Made by a program: the position numbers and the translations under genes. Shown here one piece after another: positions 53,421 through 62,249 of a stretch of 64,000 bases of DNA (position 1 is its first letter; each line of letters opens with the position of its first letter). The notes beneath the pieces were generated by a model. It searched no databases, was not told the origin of the DNA, and saw nothing but the letters and a program-made list of their open reading frames with translations. This DNA comes from Secundilactobacillus odoratitofui DSM 19909 = JCM 15043. GTDB taxonomy: Bacteria; Bacillota; Bacilli; Lactobacillales; Lactobacillaceae. The stretch covers positions 156,260 through 220,259 of the forward strand of contig NZ_AZEE01000030.1 in assembly GCF_001434895.1 (NCBI RefSeq). The letters run 5' to 3'.

Positions 53421-54068
53421 ATGACACCCATGAAAGAGGACTATTTAAAAATAATCTTCGAACTTGGCGGCGCAAGTGAGAAAGTTTCGAACAAGCAGAT
53501 CGCCATTAGTTTAAATATTGCAGCTGGTTCCGTGACAGAAATGGTCACTAAAATGGCTGAAGAAGGGTTAGTGGTTCACGAACCCTACGCCGGTATTTCA
53601 CTGACACCTAAGGGACGTGAGCTTGCTGTGACGCTGGTTCGTAAGCACCGTTTGTGGGAAACTTTCTTGGTCAAACGGCTGAACTATGCTTTACCAGATT
53701 TAGACGTTGAGGCTGAAAAGTTAGAGCACGTGACCAGTGAAAAACTAGCCAACGCAATCGATGACGCCTTAGATAACCCAACCAAGTGCCCACACGGTGG
53801 GACGATTCCGGATCGCAGCGGCCACTTTGCTGGCGAATCTCACTTAATTTTAAACGATGTAAAAGATGGCGAAACCGTGACTGTGGCCCGGTTTATTGAT
53901 AACCATGATCTGCTCACTTATCTTGGCGACATCAAATTGGATTTAGGTGATCAATTAGTTGTCAATAAGCATGATCCGTTTGAAGGCCCGGTACTGGTGA
54001 CTAACTTGACGGATAAACAAGATTTAACGATTGGCTATAAGGCCGCCCATTATATCTTTGTAGAATAA
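53421..54068 (+). CDS. DtxR/MntR-family metal-dependent regulator
   Basis: 215 residues. ATG at 53421 (MTPMKEDYLKIIFELGG) is chosen because AAGGAG lies upstream, although the spacing of 12 bases is long. A winged helix (KQIAISLNIAAGSVTEMVTKM) is followed by the dimerisation/metal domain (LVRKHRLWETFLV, ...EHVTSEKLANAIDD, PTKCPHGG with the metal-ligand cysteine) and an SH3-like FeoA domain at the C-terminus. It should bind DNA when Mn2+, Fe2+ or Zn2+ is bound. The neighbouring CDF gene is its most likely target. Confidence 0.9.
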   Translation: MTPMKEDYLKIIFELGGASEKVSNKQIAISLNIAAGSVTEMVTKMAEEGLVVHEPYAGISLTPKGRELAVTLVRKHRLWETFLVKRLNYALPDLDVEAEKLEHVTSEKLANAIDDALDNPTKCPHGGTIPDRSGHFAGESHLILNDVKDGETVTVARFIDNHDLLTYLGDIKLDLGDQLVVNKHDPFEGPVLVTNLTDKQDLTIGYKAAHYIFVE

Positions 54069-54120
54069 GCGCTCACCGTTTCAATCACCCATTTTCAAAG
54101 CAAGAACAATACCACACTGG

Positions 54121-54167
54121 TGCACCGAGTTGATTTTCGAATGAAAAATCGCTTGGTGCATTTTTTT
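54121..54167 (+). terminator. Intrinsic terminator
   Basis: TGCACC and GGTGCA enclose ATTTT-AAAAT pairing, followed by seven T. Confidence 0.7.
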
Positions 54168-54269
54168 CACGTTCAAAAGCCACTTAAAATATTTTTAAAC
54201 AACAGTACCCCAATCCCAGCGAAACAACGTATAATGACCTTAAGTCATTTAAAACGGAGGCAACCAATC

Positions 54270-55019
54270 ATGACAACCGGTCAAGGACACTTAATGATAA
54301 AAACGGCCCTGCATGCAGGCCGTATCATGATTGAAAATGGATCAGAAGTCGCGCGGGTGGAAGATACGATCCACCGAATTGCGATTAACGCGGGTTATCC
54401 CGATAGTAAAGTGTACGTGACGATTACCGGGATGATGATGTCAATTTCTGGGGAGGAGAACGCTCAAATTGAACCAGTGGCATCACGATCGATCGACTTA
54501 GAAAAGATTACTCAGGTCAATGATTTATCACGGCAGTTTGCAGCAGGTACCATTGATTTACCTCAATTTGAGCAACAATTAACGGCACTTGAGGCTCATC
54601 CGCGTTACTTTCCTTTTTGGTTACAACTCATCTCGGCTGGTTTGGTTAGTGGCACACTGGAAGTGGTTTTTCGGCACAATTTGCCGGATTTTGGCATCAC
54701 TTGTTTGATTGGTTTGGTTGGCTGGGCCATATTTTATGGTGTGAACCGGGTGGCTAGAGTCCGGTTCTTGAGTGAATTCTTGGCTGCAGTTGGCATCGGT
54801 GCATTGGCAATCTGGTTCGTGAATTTGCATTTAGGCAATAGCGTCGATGATATTATTATCGGTAGCGTGATGCCGCTGGTTCCTGGCGTACCACTGACGA
54901 ATGCTGTCAGAGATATTTTGGCGGGGGACCTGGTTAGTGGGATTGCCCGTGGTATCGAAGCGTTGATGAGTGCAATTGCGATTGGTAGCGGGATTGCCAT
55001 GATATTACAGGTACTGTGA
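54270..55019 (+). CDS. ThrE-type threonine/serine exporter, N-terminal half (DUF1212)
   Basis: 249 residues. ATG at 54270 lies behind ACGGAGGCAACCAATC. KTALHAGRIMIENGSEVARV and EDTIHRIAINAGYPDS form the cytosolic ThrE domain. Five membrane segments follow, with the conserved GSVMPLVPGVPLTNAVRDIL and GDLVSGIARGIEALMSAIAI. In Gram-positives the exporter is often split in two genes, and the second half follows 9 bases later. Export of threonine or serine is inferred from the Corynebacterium ThrE family. Confidence 0.9.
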   Translation: MTTGQGHLMIKTALHAGRIMIENGSEVARVEDTIHRIAINAGYPDSKVYVTITGMMMSISGEENAQIEPVASRSIDLEKITQVNDLSRQFAAGTIDLPQFEQQLTALEAHPRYFPFWLQLISAGLVSGTLEVVFRHNLPDFGITCLIGLVGWAIFYGVNRVARVRFLSEFLAAVGIGALAIWFVNLHLGNSVDDIIIGSVMPLVPGVPLTNAVRDILAGDLVSGIARGIEALMSAIAIGSGIAMILQVL

Positions 55020-55028
55020 GGGATGACG

Positions 55029-55514
55029 ATGATTACAAACTTAATCATAGACCTAGCACTGACCTACGTTGCCACCGTGACGTTTGGCGTGTTGATCAAC
55101 GTGCCACGTAGAGGACTTAACGTTGGCGGATGGATCAGTACGGTCAGCTTCTTAGTATACCGGCTTTGCTTAATGCTCCATACAGGCATCGCGTTAGCAA
55201 ACCTGGTTGGTGCGTTACTCATTGGTATCTTGAGTATGCAAGCAGCCCGCTACAAAAAAATGCCAGTGATCAATTTTAATATTCCGAGCATGGTACCCTT
55301 TGTGCCTGGTGGTCAGGCGTATCAAATGGTGAAAAATTTTGCGCTGGGCAATAATTCGCTGGCACTGAGTTATTTGCTCCAAGTAGTTGTTATTGCAGGT
55401 GCCATTGCCTTTGGCTTTTTACTGGCCGAACTATTTAACCGACTGCAGGCGCGGCTAATGCTGAAGCTTTCAAGTCGGTGGCGACACGAGCATCGACATA
55501 ATCCTAAACTATAA
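55029..55514 (+). CDS. ThrE-type threonine/serine exporter, C-terminal half
   Basis: 161 residues. ATG at 55029 is seven bases after GAGGG; the ATG at 55023 overlaps the site. Four to five membrane segments. VTFGVLINVPRRGLNVGGWI and INFNIPSMVPFVPGGQAYQM are the ThrE_2 signature. It is co-transcribed with the N-terminal half and a terminator follows. Confidence 0.9.
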   Translation: MITNLIIDLALTYVATVTFGVLINVPRRGLNVGGWISTVSFLVYRLCLMLHTGIALANLVGALLIGILSMQAARYKKMPVINFNIPSMVPFVPGGQAYQMVKNFALGNNSLALSYLLQVVVIAGAIAFGFLLAELFNRLQARLMLKLSSRWRHEHRHNPKL

Positions 55515-55555
55515 GTCACGTCAAATAGAATCAAAAATTAGTTCCAGAGTAAACG

Positions 55556-55602
55556 AAATGGACTGTCACTTTCCAGCTAGGAAAGTAGCAGTCCATTTTT
55601 AG
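55556..55602 (+). terminator. Terminator of the ThrE pair
   Basis: AAATGGACTG and CAGTCCATTT pair, with an inner ACTTTCC-GGAAAGT stem. A TTTTTA tail lies on the plus strand; the partial A-run on the other side may let it serve the convergent gene. Confidence 0.8.
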
Positions 55603-55634
55603 TTTTGGTTACATTCAGATGATAGCGCGCCTGA

Positions 55635-56015
55635 TTAAACTGTGTGACCAATAATAAAACTGACACATAGAATAATCAAAACGGCTGTTGTGATCCAGAC
55701 GTACAAGTGGTCGTGTTCTTTATAGAAGGCGTAAATTGATACAACGACCCGTAATACCGGGGTTAAAATCAAACAAAACATGCCGACCATCATAATTGCG
55801 TAGGGCTTCATGTGTGCGGTGCCTGATAAAATAGTACTGATCGTGGTTGGCTGATGGCCAACGGCGTAACCACCGTCGCCACCATTAACGAGGAGTAAAA
55901 TGAGGCCGATTAACATTACGATTGCGGCAATAACAACCCCAATTTGGAGAATTCGACCGATCATAATTTCGATGTGAGCCATTTCTTTTTCAGTTGACTC
56001 TGGTTTGTTCGCCAT
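55635..56015 (-). CDS. DUF1634 membrane protein
   Basis: 126 residues; ATG behind GGGGGTGAACTAAC. Three membrane segments (about residues 17-40, 65-90 and 100-122). The segment MIGRILQIGVVIAAIVMLIG and the conserved LILTPVLRVVVSIYAF are the DUF1634 signature. Such proteins accompany TSUP transporters, and the TSUP gene lies one base upstream here. It is a probable accessory subunit. Confidence 0.87.
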   Translation of the reverse strand: MANKPESTEKEMAHIEIMIGRILQIGVVIAAIVMLIGLILLLVNGGDGGYAVGHQPTTISTILSGTAHMKPYAIMMVGMFCLILTPVLRVVVSIYAFYKEHDHLYVWITTAVLIILCVSFIIGHTV

Positions 56016-56016
56016 G

Positions 56017-56862
56017 TTAGTTCACCCCCATAATGCCCTTGTAGAGCATTTGTAGACCAATCAATAGGATTACCGGTACAAAGATCATGCGGATAACTCT
56101 AGCAGGCAGTACTTGCATGATTCGAGAGCCTAAAACGGCACCAACTAAAATACCGAGGGCTAGTGGGACAGCAATGTTGGGTAAAATTGAGCCATTAAAG
56201 AAGTAAACCGTTGCACTAGCAGCGGCGGTGACCCCCATCATCAAGTTACTGGTTGCAGAGGATGGTTTTAACGGCATCTTCATAAAGGTGTCCATCGCAG
56301 TAACTTTAAAAGCACCGGAACCGATACCAAGCATGCCACTGGCGAGACCAGCCCCTAACATTACCAGGAATCCTTGCGGGACTCGTTCAACTTGGTAGTC
56401 GATTTGTTTCATTTCGACTTTATCATAGTAGCTGCTATTCAACTTCAGTTTCGTCGCTAACCGATCTGGCTTAACATCTGAAACGATTTCTTGACCGCGC
56501 CGCAGTTTACGCCACATGTTCCAGCCAGAAAAGACGAGCAGTGCACCAAACAATAAGTAGAGCCACTTTGGATCTAAGATGCCGGTTAACAGTGCGCCTG
56601 CAATCCCGCCAATCGTCGTGGCAATTTCAAGAAACATGGCAACCCGCAAGTTCAGCACTTCATCCCTTAAATAAGCAATGGTCGAACCAGAACTGGTGGC
56701 AATCACGGCAATGATACTCGCACCAATCGCGTACTTGATGTCTAATCCCATTGCCAGCGTTAAAACGGGGGTAATGATGATCCCGCCACCAAGGCCTAAA
56801 ATAGCGCCGGCAATTCCTGCGAACAGGCCCACGCCAATTAATAATAGCGTTGTTACAATCAT
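56017..56862 (-). CDS. TSUP-family (TauE/SafE) anion exporter
   Basis: 281 residues; ATG behind AGAGAGGATATTGCC. Eight membrane segments in two repeats: GAILGLGGGIIITPVLTLAMG in the first, and LGAGLASGMLGIGSGAFKVT in the second. The family transports sulfite, sulfonates or other anions. The adjacent DUF1634 gene is typical. The substrate here is unknown. Confidence 0.9.
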   Translation of the reverse strand: MIVTTLLLIGVGLFAGIAGAILGLGGGIIITPVLTLAMGLDIKYAIGASIIAVIATSSGSTIAYLRDEVLNLRVAMFLEIATTIGGIAGALLTGILDPKWLYLLFGALLVFSGWNMWRKLRRGQEIVSDVKPDRLATKLKLNSSYYDKVEMKQIDYQVERVPQGFLVMLGAGLASGMLGIGSGAFKVTAMDTFMKMPLKPSSATSNLMMGVTAAASATVYFFNGSILPNIAVPLALGILVGAVLGSRIMQVLPARVIRMIFVPVILLIGLQMLYKGIMGVN

Positions 56863-57091
56863 GGCAATATCCTCTCTTTATCAACGAACAATAATATAAC
56901 ACCAAACTACGATAGCACACTTTGAGACTTGTGGGAATTGTTAGCCGAACTGTATCCGCATTCAATTTTACCAAGTTTCTGAACTATCTTAACTTTCAGT
57001 AAAACGCTGATTCGTCATTTCTTGGAAGAGTTAATATATGATATACTCAACGTTGCAGTGTTATAAACGTAAAATTGGGAGGAAGCAACAA

Positions 57092-57757
57092 ATGATCATT
57101 GAACAAGAACGTGATCGGCCTTATCGATTGCTGGTCAGCGGTGGCTTGTTTGCCTTTTTGGCGGCTGTCATTATGGCACACTCCGGACTGCTGTCATTTA
57201 TTGACGGTGTGTTCGTCGAAGTTATTCAAAAACACGAATCTGGCACAAAACAAGCAATTATGGGCGCCGTTTCATTTTTAGCATCACCAACTCTAGATAT
57301 TATATGGGTGCTCATCATTGCGTTTCTGTTGTGGGGATTTAAATTTAAAATTCCAGCCTTGTGGGCGATTGGAACGTTGATTGGCGGTGACGTGGTGGCT
57401 ACGATTGCCAAAGATGTTGTTCAGCGCGCCCGTCCTTTTGGTCACTTAGCAGCCGATGACGGGTTTAGTTTTCCAAGTGGTCACGTCTTTGGAACGACAC
57501 TGATTATTGCCATTATCTGGATTGTCGTCGTGCCCATGATTCAAACTGACTGGAAGTGCATTGTCGTTCGGACAGTTTTGATTTTATGGATGTTACTGGT
57601 GGCTTGGTCACGGGTGTATCTTGGCGCACACTATCCATCTGATACGTTAGGTGCGATGTTGTTAGCCTATGCTTGGTTACAAATTGCTGAGTGGCTGTAC
57701 CTCTGGCTGGCACCGAAACTTGCTAAGATTAAGTTCATTAGTCACACAGTTTATTAA
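57092..57757 (+). CDS. PAP2-family membrane phosphatase
   Basis: 221 residues. ATG at 57092 lies behind GGGAGGAAGCAACAA; the frame extends 18 codons further upstream without a ribosome site. Six membrane segments. The three catalytic motifs are KDVVQRARP (near 106), FPSGHVFGT with the catalytic histidine (near 128) and SRVYLGAHYPSDTLG (near 172). It dephosphorylates lipid phosphates, such as undecaprenyl pyrophosphate or phosphatidate; which one is open. Confidence 0.92.
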   Translation: MIIEQERDRPYRLLVSGGLFAFLAAVIMAHSGLLSFIDGVFVEVIQKHESGTKQAIMGAVSFLASPTLDIIWVLIIAFLLWGFKFKIPALWAIGTLIGGDVVATIAKDVVQRARPFGHLAADDGFSFPSGHVFGTTLIIAIIWIVVVPMIQTDWKCIVVRTVLILWMLLVAWSRVYLGAHYPSDTLGAMLLAYAWLQIAEWLYLWLAPKLAKIKFISHTVY

Positions 57758-57773
57758 ATACGTCACACTTATA

Positions 57774-57809
57774 AGTCATGATTATCATCTTGGTAATCAT
57801 GGCTTTTTT
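57774..57809 (+). terminator. Intrinsic terminator
   Basis: GTCATGATTATC and GGTAATCATGGC pair, followed by TTTTTT. Confidence 0.8.
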
Positions 57810-57850
57810 GCTGTCTTATGGTTTGTGTTCTGGAAGTATGCTGTGAAGGC

Positions 57851-58006
57851 CCGCCTTCGGCCGCCAGCCAGATTTTTGGTCGGGTAACTGTGGGACCGAC
57901 TGCAACCGCTTCGCGTTTTCCGTCTCGTTTCTGAGCCTCGAAGCTCACGAGTCTCAGAAGCGTCCAGTGCCACCCGACCAAAAATCTGGCTTCTGGCGCT
58001 ACGGCT
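57851..58006 (+). repeat. Cloverleaf repeat element R8 (subfamily A, one arm missing)
   Basis: Begins CCGCCTTCGGCCGCCAGC and ends TGGCGCTACGGCT. Outer arms CCAGATTTTTGGTCGGG and CCCGACCAAAAATCTGG pair perfectly. TTCTGAGCCTCG and CGAGTCTCAGAA form the second hairpin. After CGTCCAGTGCCAC the third hairpin and the GTCACTGC skeleton are absent and the outer right arm follows at once. Confidence 0.82.
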
Positions 58007-58104
58007 CACATAGTGGGCAACTTCATCACCCGTTTAAGCTTACCTTAAGTCACCACCTGTATAAACTAAAGCATGCCTAAAACGAATTAGAAAGGGTGAT
58101 ACTT

Positions 58105-58161
58105 ATGCAACAGTTACGCAAGTTTCAACAGATACCATCGTTTGAGGGGGTTCTGCAATGA
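58105..58161 (+). CDS. Possible 18-residue leader peptide
   Basis: ATG at 58105 has a good GAAAGGGTGA site 4-5 bases upstream and encodes MQQLRKFQQIPSFEGVLQ. Its stop TGA overlaps the ABC permease start (ATGA), and the permease ribosome binding site GAGGGGG lies within it. It is either a translated leader that couples translation to the permease or a chance reading frame. A longer ancestral gene end is also possible. Confidence 0.4.
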   Translation: MQQLRKFQQIPSFEGVLQ

Positions 58162-59603
58162 ATTTCTTTAAACGGGCGTGGCTCAGCTTAATTGCTAAGA
58201 AGGGTCGCTCAGTACTCATGTTGATCGTGACATCAGCTATTATGTTATTTGTCTTTGCCGGTCTGCTGATTAACACGGCCGCCAATAATGCCACCGAACA
58301 GGCTAAAGAGAGCGTGGGGGCTACCCTAACACTGTCAGCCAATCGAGAAGCTGCTTTTAAGAAAATGCAACAGAGTCAAAGCAGCAGTAGTAGCAGTCGT
58401 CCCAAGTTAACAACATCACCAGTTAAGTTGAGTGATGCCAAGAAGATTGCTAAATTAGCTAACGTGTCGAGTTATAATGCCACTACCAGTACGTCGGTAA
58501 ATACGGATGGATTTGACACAGTGTCAACGACTTCTAGCAGCTCACCGATGGGGGGGATGAAGTCATCAAGCAGTACGGGTGATATTACGATTAACGGTGT
58601 GACCAATACCGCTCAATCCAGCAGCTTTAGTGATAAAACCAATAAACTAACAGCTGGCCGTCAATTAACCAGTGCCGACAGTGGCACGAACAATGTGATG
58701 ATCGAGTCTGAGTTGGCGAAGGCGGATAGCCTTAAAGTTGGTGATACGATCAAGGTCAAGTCGACCTCTGGCAGCAAGACGTATCAATTAAAAATTGTCG
58801 GGATTTATAAAGCTAGCTCAAGTGCAACCACTCAGATGGGGCCGGGGGCCAGTGATCCAGCCAACACAATTTATACGTCAAACACCTTTGCTAATACGGT
58901 TAAAGGTAGTAAGTATGCTAATACGGCCGACTCAGTTACTTTTACCATTAGCAATCCGAGTGCCGTTAATCAGGTCAAAAAAGCTGGTAAATCAGTTATC
59001 AATACCTCCAAGTACAGTCTGAGTGCTGATGATTCAAGTTATCAAACGGTTAAAGCGTCCATGAAAAACGTTAAGTCGTTTGCCAATAAGATTGTTTGGC
59101 TGGTCTCAATTGCCGGCACAATTATTTTAGCGCTCATTGTAATGTTACAAATTCGTGAGCGTCGACACGAAATTGGAGTGCTCCTGTCAATGGGTGAGTC
59201 CCGATTCAAAATCATCAGTCAGCTCTTCGTTGAATTGGCGATGGTAATGGTTGTTAGCTTGGTGATTGCCGGGATTGGTGGCCAGTTTATCGGCAACAAG
59301 CTCGGACAACAGCTCGTGAGTCAGCAAACCACCACCGCAACAAGCAGTGGTACTAGTCAAGCAGGGCCTGGTGGAACAACGGGCCGACCAAGCGGTGCCC
59401 CAACTGGCAACATGCAGGGTGGCATGAGGCAAAATATGAGTAACCAAAGTAGCAAGGCCAAACAGGCTAAGCTGAAGGTGACACTTTCACCAGTTCAACT
59501 CGTAAAACTTGGTGCAATGGGCTTCGTCATTATTTTATTGTCGGTCGTCATTGCAGCAGGTGGTATTTTACGACTGCGACCAAAGCAAATCTTACTTGAG
59601 TAA
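58158..59603 (+). CDS. MacB/FtsX-like ABC transporter permease
   Basis: 481 residues; ATG behind GAGGGGGTTCTGCA. One N-terminal membrane segment (LMLIVTSAIMLFVFAGLLI, about 20-40) is followed by a large external domain with Ser/Thr-rich stretches (QSSSSSSRPK). Three C-terminal segments carry the FtsX loop QIRERRHEIGVLLSMGESRF. A Gly/Pro/Met-rich insertion (around 395-430, GPGGTTGRPSGAPTGNMQGG) lies between the second and third segments. It works with the ATPase encoded 19 bases downstream. Extrusion of peptides or antibiotics is the family theme. Confidence 0.88.
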   Translation: MNFFKRAWLSLIAKKGRSVLMLIVTSAIMLFVFAGLLINTAANNATEQAKESVGATLTLSANREAAFKKMQQSQSSSSSSRPKLTTSPVKLSDAKKIAKLANVSSYNATTSTSVNTDGFDTVSTTSSSSPMGGMKSSSSTGDITINGVTNTAQSSSFSDKTNKLTAGRQLTSADSGTNNVMIESELAKADSLKVGDTIKVKSTSGSKTYQLKIVGIYKASSSATTQMGPGASDPANTIYTSNTFANTVKGSKYANTADSVTFTISNPSAVNQVKKAGKSVINTSKYSLSADDSSYQTVKASMKNVKSFANKIVWLVSIAGTIILALIVMLQIRERRHEIGVLLSMGESRFKIISQLFVELAMVMVVSLVIAGIGGQFIGNKLGQQLVSQQTTTATSSGTSQAGPGGTTGRPSGAPTGNMQGGMRQNMSNQSSKAKQAKLKVTLSPVQLVKLGAMGFVIILLSVVIAAGGILRLRPKQILLE

Positions 59604-59622
59604 TTTAGAGGAGGATGATTAA

Positions 59623-60294
59623 ATGCTAGAAGTATCCAACTTAGGCTATTGGTATGATCACCAAGATAACAGCCTATTCAACAACGTCAATTTAACTTTT
59701 GAAGCTGGCCAGTCGTACGCTGTGATTGGACAAAGTGGGTCAGGTAAAACGACCTTTTTGTCTTTGATTGCCGGACTTGACGTACCACGTGAGGGGACTA
59801 TCTCACTTGACGGTCAAGATATTCAGCAAATTGGGTTGACCAACTACCGTAAACACGATGTTTCAATTGTTTTTCAGGCCTACAATCTCTTGACGTATAT
59901 GTCACCGTTAAACAACGTGTTAACGGCGATGTCAATCACCAACTCCAGTCATCAAGGTGACCAGCAGTTTGCCAAGGATTTACTAGGTAAACTGGGGTTG
60001 ACCGATGTTCAGATGACACAAATGGTGACCCATTTATCTGGTGGCCAGCAACAGCGCGTTGCGATTGCTCGGGCAATGGCTGTGGATGCCAAACTTGTGG
60101 TAGCCGATGAGCCAACGGGGAATCTGGACGAGGCCAACACGAAAGAAGTGGTCAATCTGTTCCAAAAACTAGCCCACGAACAACAGAAGTGTGTGATTAT
60201 CATTACCCACGAACCAGATGTGGCAGCTGCTTGTGATCGTCAAATTAAACTGTCAAACCACGAGTTTGTAGTGAAGGATGCCACAACTGTCTAA
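59623..60294 (+). CDS. ABC transporter ATP-binding protein (MacB/LolD type)
   Basis: 223 residues; ATG behind GAGGAGGATGATTAA. Walker A GQSGSGKTTFLSLIAGL is near residues 35-51, signature HLSGGQQQRVAIARAMAV near 138, Walker B LVVADEPTGNLDEAN near 160 and H-loop IITHEPDVA. This is the ATPase of the exporter whose permease precedes it. No two-component or peptidase gene accompanies the pair. Confidence 0.93.
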   Translation: MLEVSNLGYWYDHQDNSLFNNVNLTFEAGQSYAVIGQSGSGKTTFLSLIAGLDVPREGTISLDGQDIQQIGLTNYRKHDVSIVFQAYNLLTYMSPLNNVLTAMSITNSSHQGDQQFAKDLLGKLGLTDVQMTQMVTHLSGGQQQRVAIARAMAVDAKLVVADEPTGNLDEANTKEVVNLFQKLAHEQQKCVIIITHEPDVAAACDRQIKLSNHEFVVKDATTV

Positions 60295-60324
60295 GAATTG
60301 AAACTTTAAATTGTTAACTAAATG

Positions 60325-60434
60325 AAAATGCCCCAACAGCATTGACGATTATGGTAGTACCGCAAAGTTAGAGTGAAAATCACTTAACTTTTGCGGTACA
60401 CGCCAAGATTGCGTCAATACTGTTGGGGTATTTT
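60325..60434. terminator. Long branched bidirectional terminator
   Basis: AAAATGCCCCAACAG and CTGTTGGGGTATTTT form the base, TGACG with CGTCA continues it, and GTACCGCAAAGTTA with TAACTTTTGCGGTAC forms the tip. It lies between the convergent ABC ATPase and hydrolase genes. Confidence 0.75.
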
Positions 60435-60460
60435 AAATTTTTGTTAGCGATAGCATGGCG

Positions 60461-61261
60461 CTATAACGTTTCGTTCAACCATTCGTCTGCTAATTGCAAC
60501 CAACGCGCAACGTGGGGTTGGTTGGCATCTCGTTTCCAAGCCGTCAAGTGGTTCGCCAACGCTAAGCCATGAGGGCCGTGATGGAACAAGTGTAGTTCGT
60601 AGTCGACATTGTGAGCAGCCAAAGCGGTGGCATAAGCCAGACTATTAGACGCCGGGACTAACGGATCGTCGGCCGTGGCCCAGATAAAGGTTGGTGCATT
60701 TTTGTCAGAGACGTATTCATCGGCTGCTAGCTGTTCTGGTTGATCAGACCACGTCGCTAAAGTTTGCTCATCGGTTGGGAAACCAAGTTTGGGACTGATA
60801 ACGGGGTAGCCTAAGATAGTGGCTTGAGGTTCCAAAGTTTCCGCTGAAACACCAAGTTGATCGGTTAGCCAGTCTTGATGCCAAGTATCGTTGTAAAGGG
60901 CGACGATGTGACCGCCAACTGAAAACCCAGCTAGGGCCAGTCGTTGTGGATCAATCGCCCAATCATCGGCATGTTGCCGAATTAAGGCAACGGATTGTGC
61001 TAATTCAACGACTGGTGCCGGATGGAGTGGTGATTTTTCATCCACGAAGCTGTAGCGGAGGTAAAAACTCTGGTAGCCTAAACCAGTGAACGCTAGGGCC
61101 AATTTTTCGGCCTGGGCTTCGGGAATGTGCGTGTAAGATCCGCCTGGTACAATAATGATTGCGGGATAATTTTGTTCAGGAAGTGCTTCATCGGGAGTCT
61201 GTAAGAAGCCGTGCAATACGGCCTTGGTATCTTCACCAAGTGATTCTGTAATAATTTGCAT
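60461..61261 (-). CDS. Alpha/beta hydrolase (esterase/lipase-like)
   Basis: 266 residues. ATG at 61261 (MQIITESLGEDTKAVLHGF) lies eight bases after AGGA. The oxyanion segment IIIVPGGSYTHIPEAQAEKL is followed by the nucleophile elbow LALAGFSVGGHIVALY (serine near residue 111). The acid is in ATADDPLVP and histidine in HHGPHGL. This is the layout of the BD-FAE/acetylxylan-esterase-like family common in lactobacilli. Short-chain ester cleavage is likely; the true substrate is unknown. Confidence 0.88.
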   Translation of the reverse strand: MQIITESLGEDTKAVLHGFLQTPDEALPEQNYPAIIIVPGGSYTHIPEAQAEKLALAFTGLGYQSFYLRYSFVDEKSPLHPAPVVELAQSVALIRQHADDWAIDPQRLALAGFSVGGHIVALYNDTWHQDWLTDQLGVSAETLEPQATILGYPVISPKLGFPTDEQTLATWSDQPEQLAADEYVSDKNAPTFIWATADDPLVPASNSLAYATALAAHNVDYELHLFHHGPHGLALANHLTAWKRDANQPHVARWLQLADEWLNETL

Positions 61262-61369
61262 AGTCATCATCCTAGTTATAAGTTATGATTGAGATATTGA
61301 TTGGTGTGTCTTGCACCAATAAGGACAGTTTAACGCATTTTGAGTTTTGATGAAAAAGGATCGATTTAA

Positions 61370-61909
61370 ATGACAGTAGAATTACGGACAGACCGGCTTG
61401 AGCTGCGACCTTTCGTTGAGTCGGATGTAGCAGATTATTTTGAAATCGTGGGTGATCCGGTTAGCGCTAAAGCGGCTGGTTTTCAGTACGCTCATGAATT
61501 GGCGGATGCCGGCTATCTGCTCAAACAGACGATGAAGCAGGAACTTATTTTTGCCATCGTTGAAAGAACCACGAATCACGTGATTGGCAGCATCGGTTTT
61601 TATCCGCGTGTGGGTAAGGACGGGCTGACAGAAGCGCATACAGCTGAATTGGGTTACGTGCTGAACCGTGCATACTGGGGCCACGGTTACATGCCAGAAG
61701 CCGGTCAGGCGTTACTGGCTCAGTTCGTTGGCTCAGGTGTGTTTGAAACGGTGTGGGCCAGTCACTTGGCTGATAATGACCGGTCAAAACGGGTGCTACT
61801 AAAATTAGGCTTTGCACACGTGGATACATTCGTGCACCCAGCAACCGCTCTTTATCAGCCAGGTGAAACCGAATTAGTTTATCGATTGGATCGTGAGTCA
61901 GAAGAATAG
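61370..61909 (+). CDS. GNAT acetyltransferase (RimJ/RimL-like)
   Basis: 179 residues; ATG behind AAAAAGGATCGATTTAA. It opens TVELRTDRLELRPFVESDV, the hallmark of the RimJ/RimL group. NHVIGSIGFYPRV and ELGYVLNRAYWGHGYMPEAG follow with the acetyl-CoA site, and NDRSKRVLLKLGFAHV comes near the end. It acetylates a protein N-terminus, spermidine or a small molecule; this is not decidable here. Confidence 0.9.
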   Translation: MTVELRTDRLELRPFVESDVADYFEIVGDPVSAKAAGFQYAHELADAGYLLKQTMKQELIFAIVERTTNHVIGSIGFYPRVGKDGLTEAHTAELGYVLNRAYWGHGYMPEAGQALLAQFVGSGVFETVWASHLADNDRSKRVLLKLGFAHVDTFVHPATALYQPGETELVYRLDRESEE

Positions 61910-61958
61910 TAGTTATGGTGCTTAACTAAAGCCTTTTCAGGACGTTTCACGGTTTGTC

Positions 61959-61987
61959 TTGCAATCTGAGACTAAACAGTTTACTAT
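61959..61987 (+). promoter_or_regulatory. Promoter of the riboswitch-lysP transcript
   Basis: TTGCAA, 17 bases and TACTAT. The start would fall near 61994, just before the aptamer. Confidence 0.55.
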
Positions 61988-61995
61988 AGGAAACA

Positions 61996-62167
61996 TTAAA
62001 GAAGAGGCGCGAATCAAAAGAGTCGCTTTCGTGAGAATAATCAGATTCATTGAGCGAGAGTAAAAGGGTGGTTTGCCGAAGTTGAGCGTAACTGATTGAA
62101 CGTGATACTGGGACCTGTCTTAATAAGGCAGGGACTGTCGCAACGATGTGTTGTGGAGCGCTTCCTA
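61996..62167 (+). ncRNA. Lysine riboswitch (L-box) aptamer
   Basis: Conserved pieces appear in order. GAAGAGGCGCG is followed by AAAAGAGTCGC, the GAGCGAGAGTAAAAGGGTGG stretch, TTTGCCGAAGTTGAGCG, ACTGGGACCTGTCTTAATAA with its return strand, GGGACTGTCGC, and TGTTGTGGAGCGCTTCC. These match the L-box core, including the AGAGG-GCG and GCCGAAGTT elements. GAAG at the start and CTTC at the end pair as a short P1. A terminator directly downstream provides off-switching when lysine is bound. Confidence 0.93.
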
Positions 62168-62184
62168 CGGTAGAATGACTCACT

Positions 62185-62221
62185 GGGTCGTCTCGCAGGT
62201 AAGCTGTGGGCGGCCTTTTTT
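62185..62221 (+). terminator. Riboswitch-controlled terminator
   Basis: GGGTCGTCTCGCAG and CTGTGGGCGGCC pair across GTAAG, followed by a T-run, 28 bases before the lysP start. Confidence 0.88.
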
Positions 62222-62249
62222 ATTGCATAATGAAAGTGAGTGTATAGAC

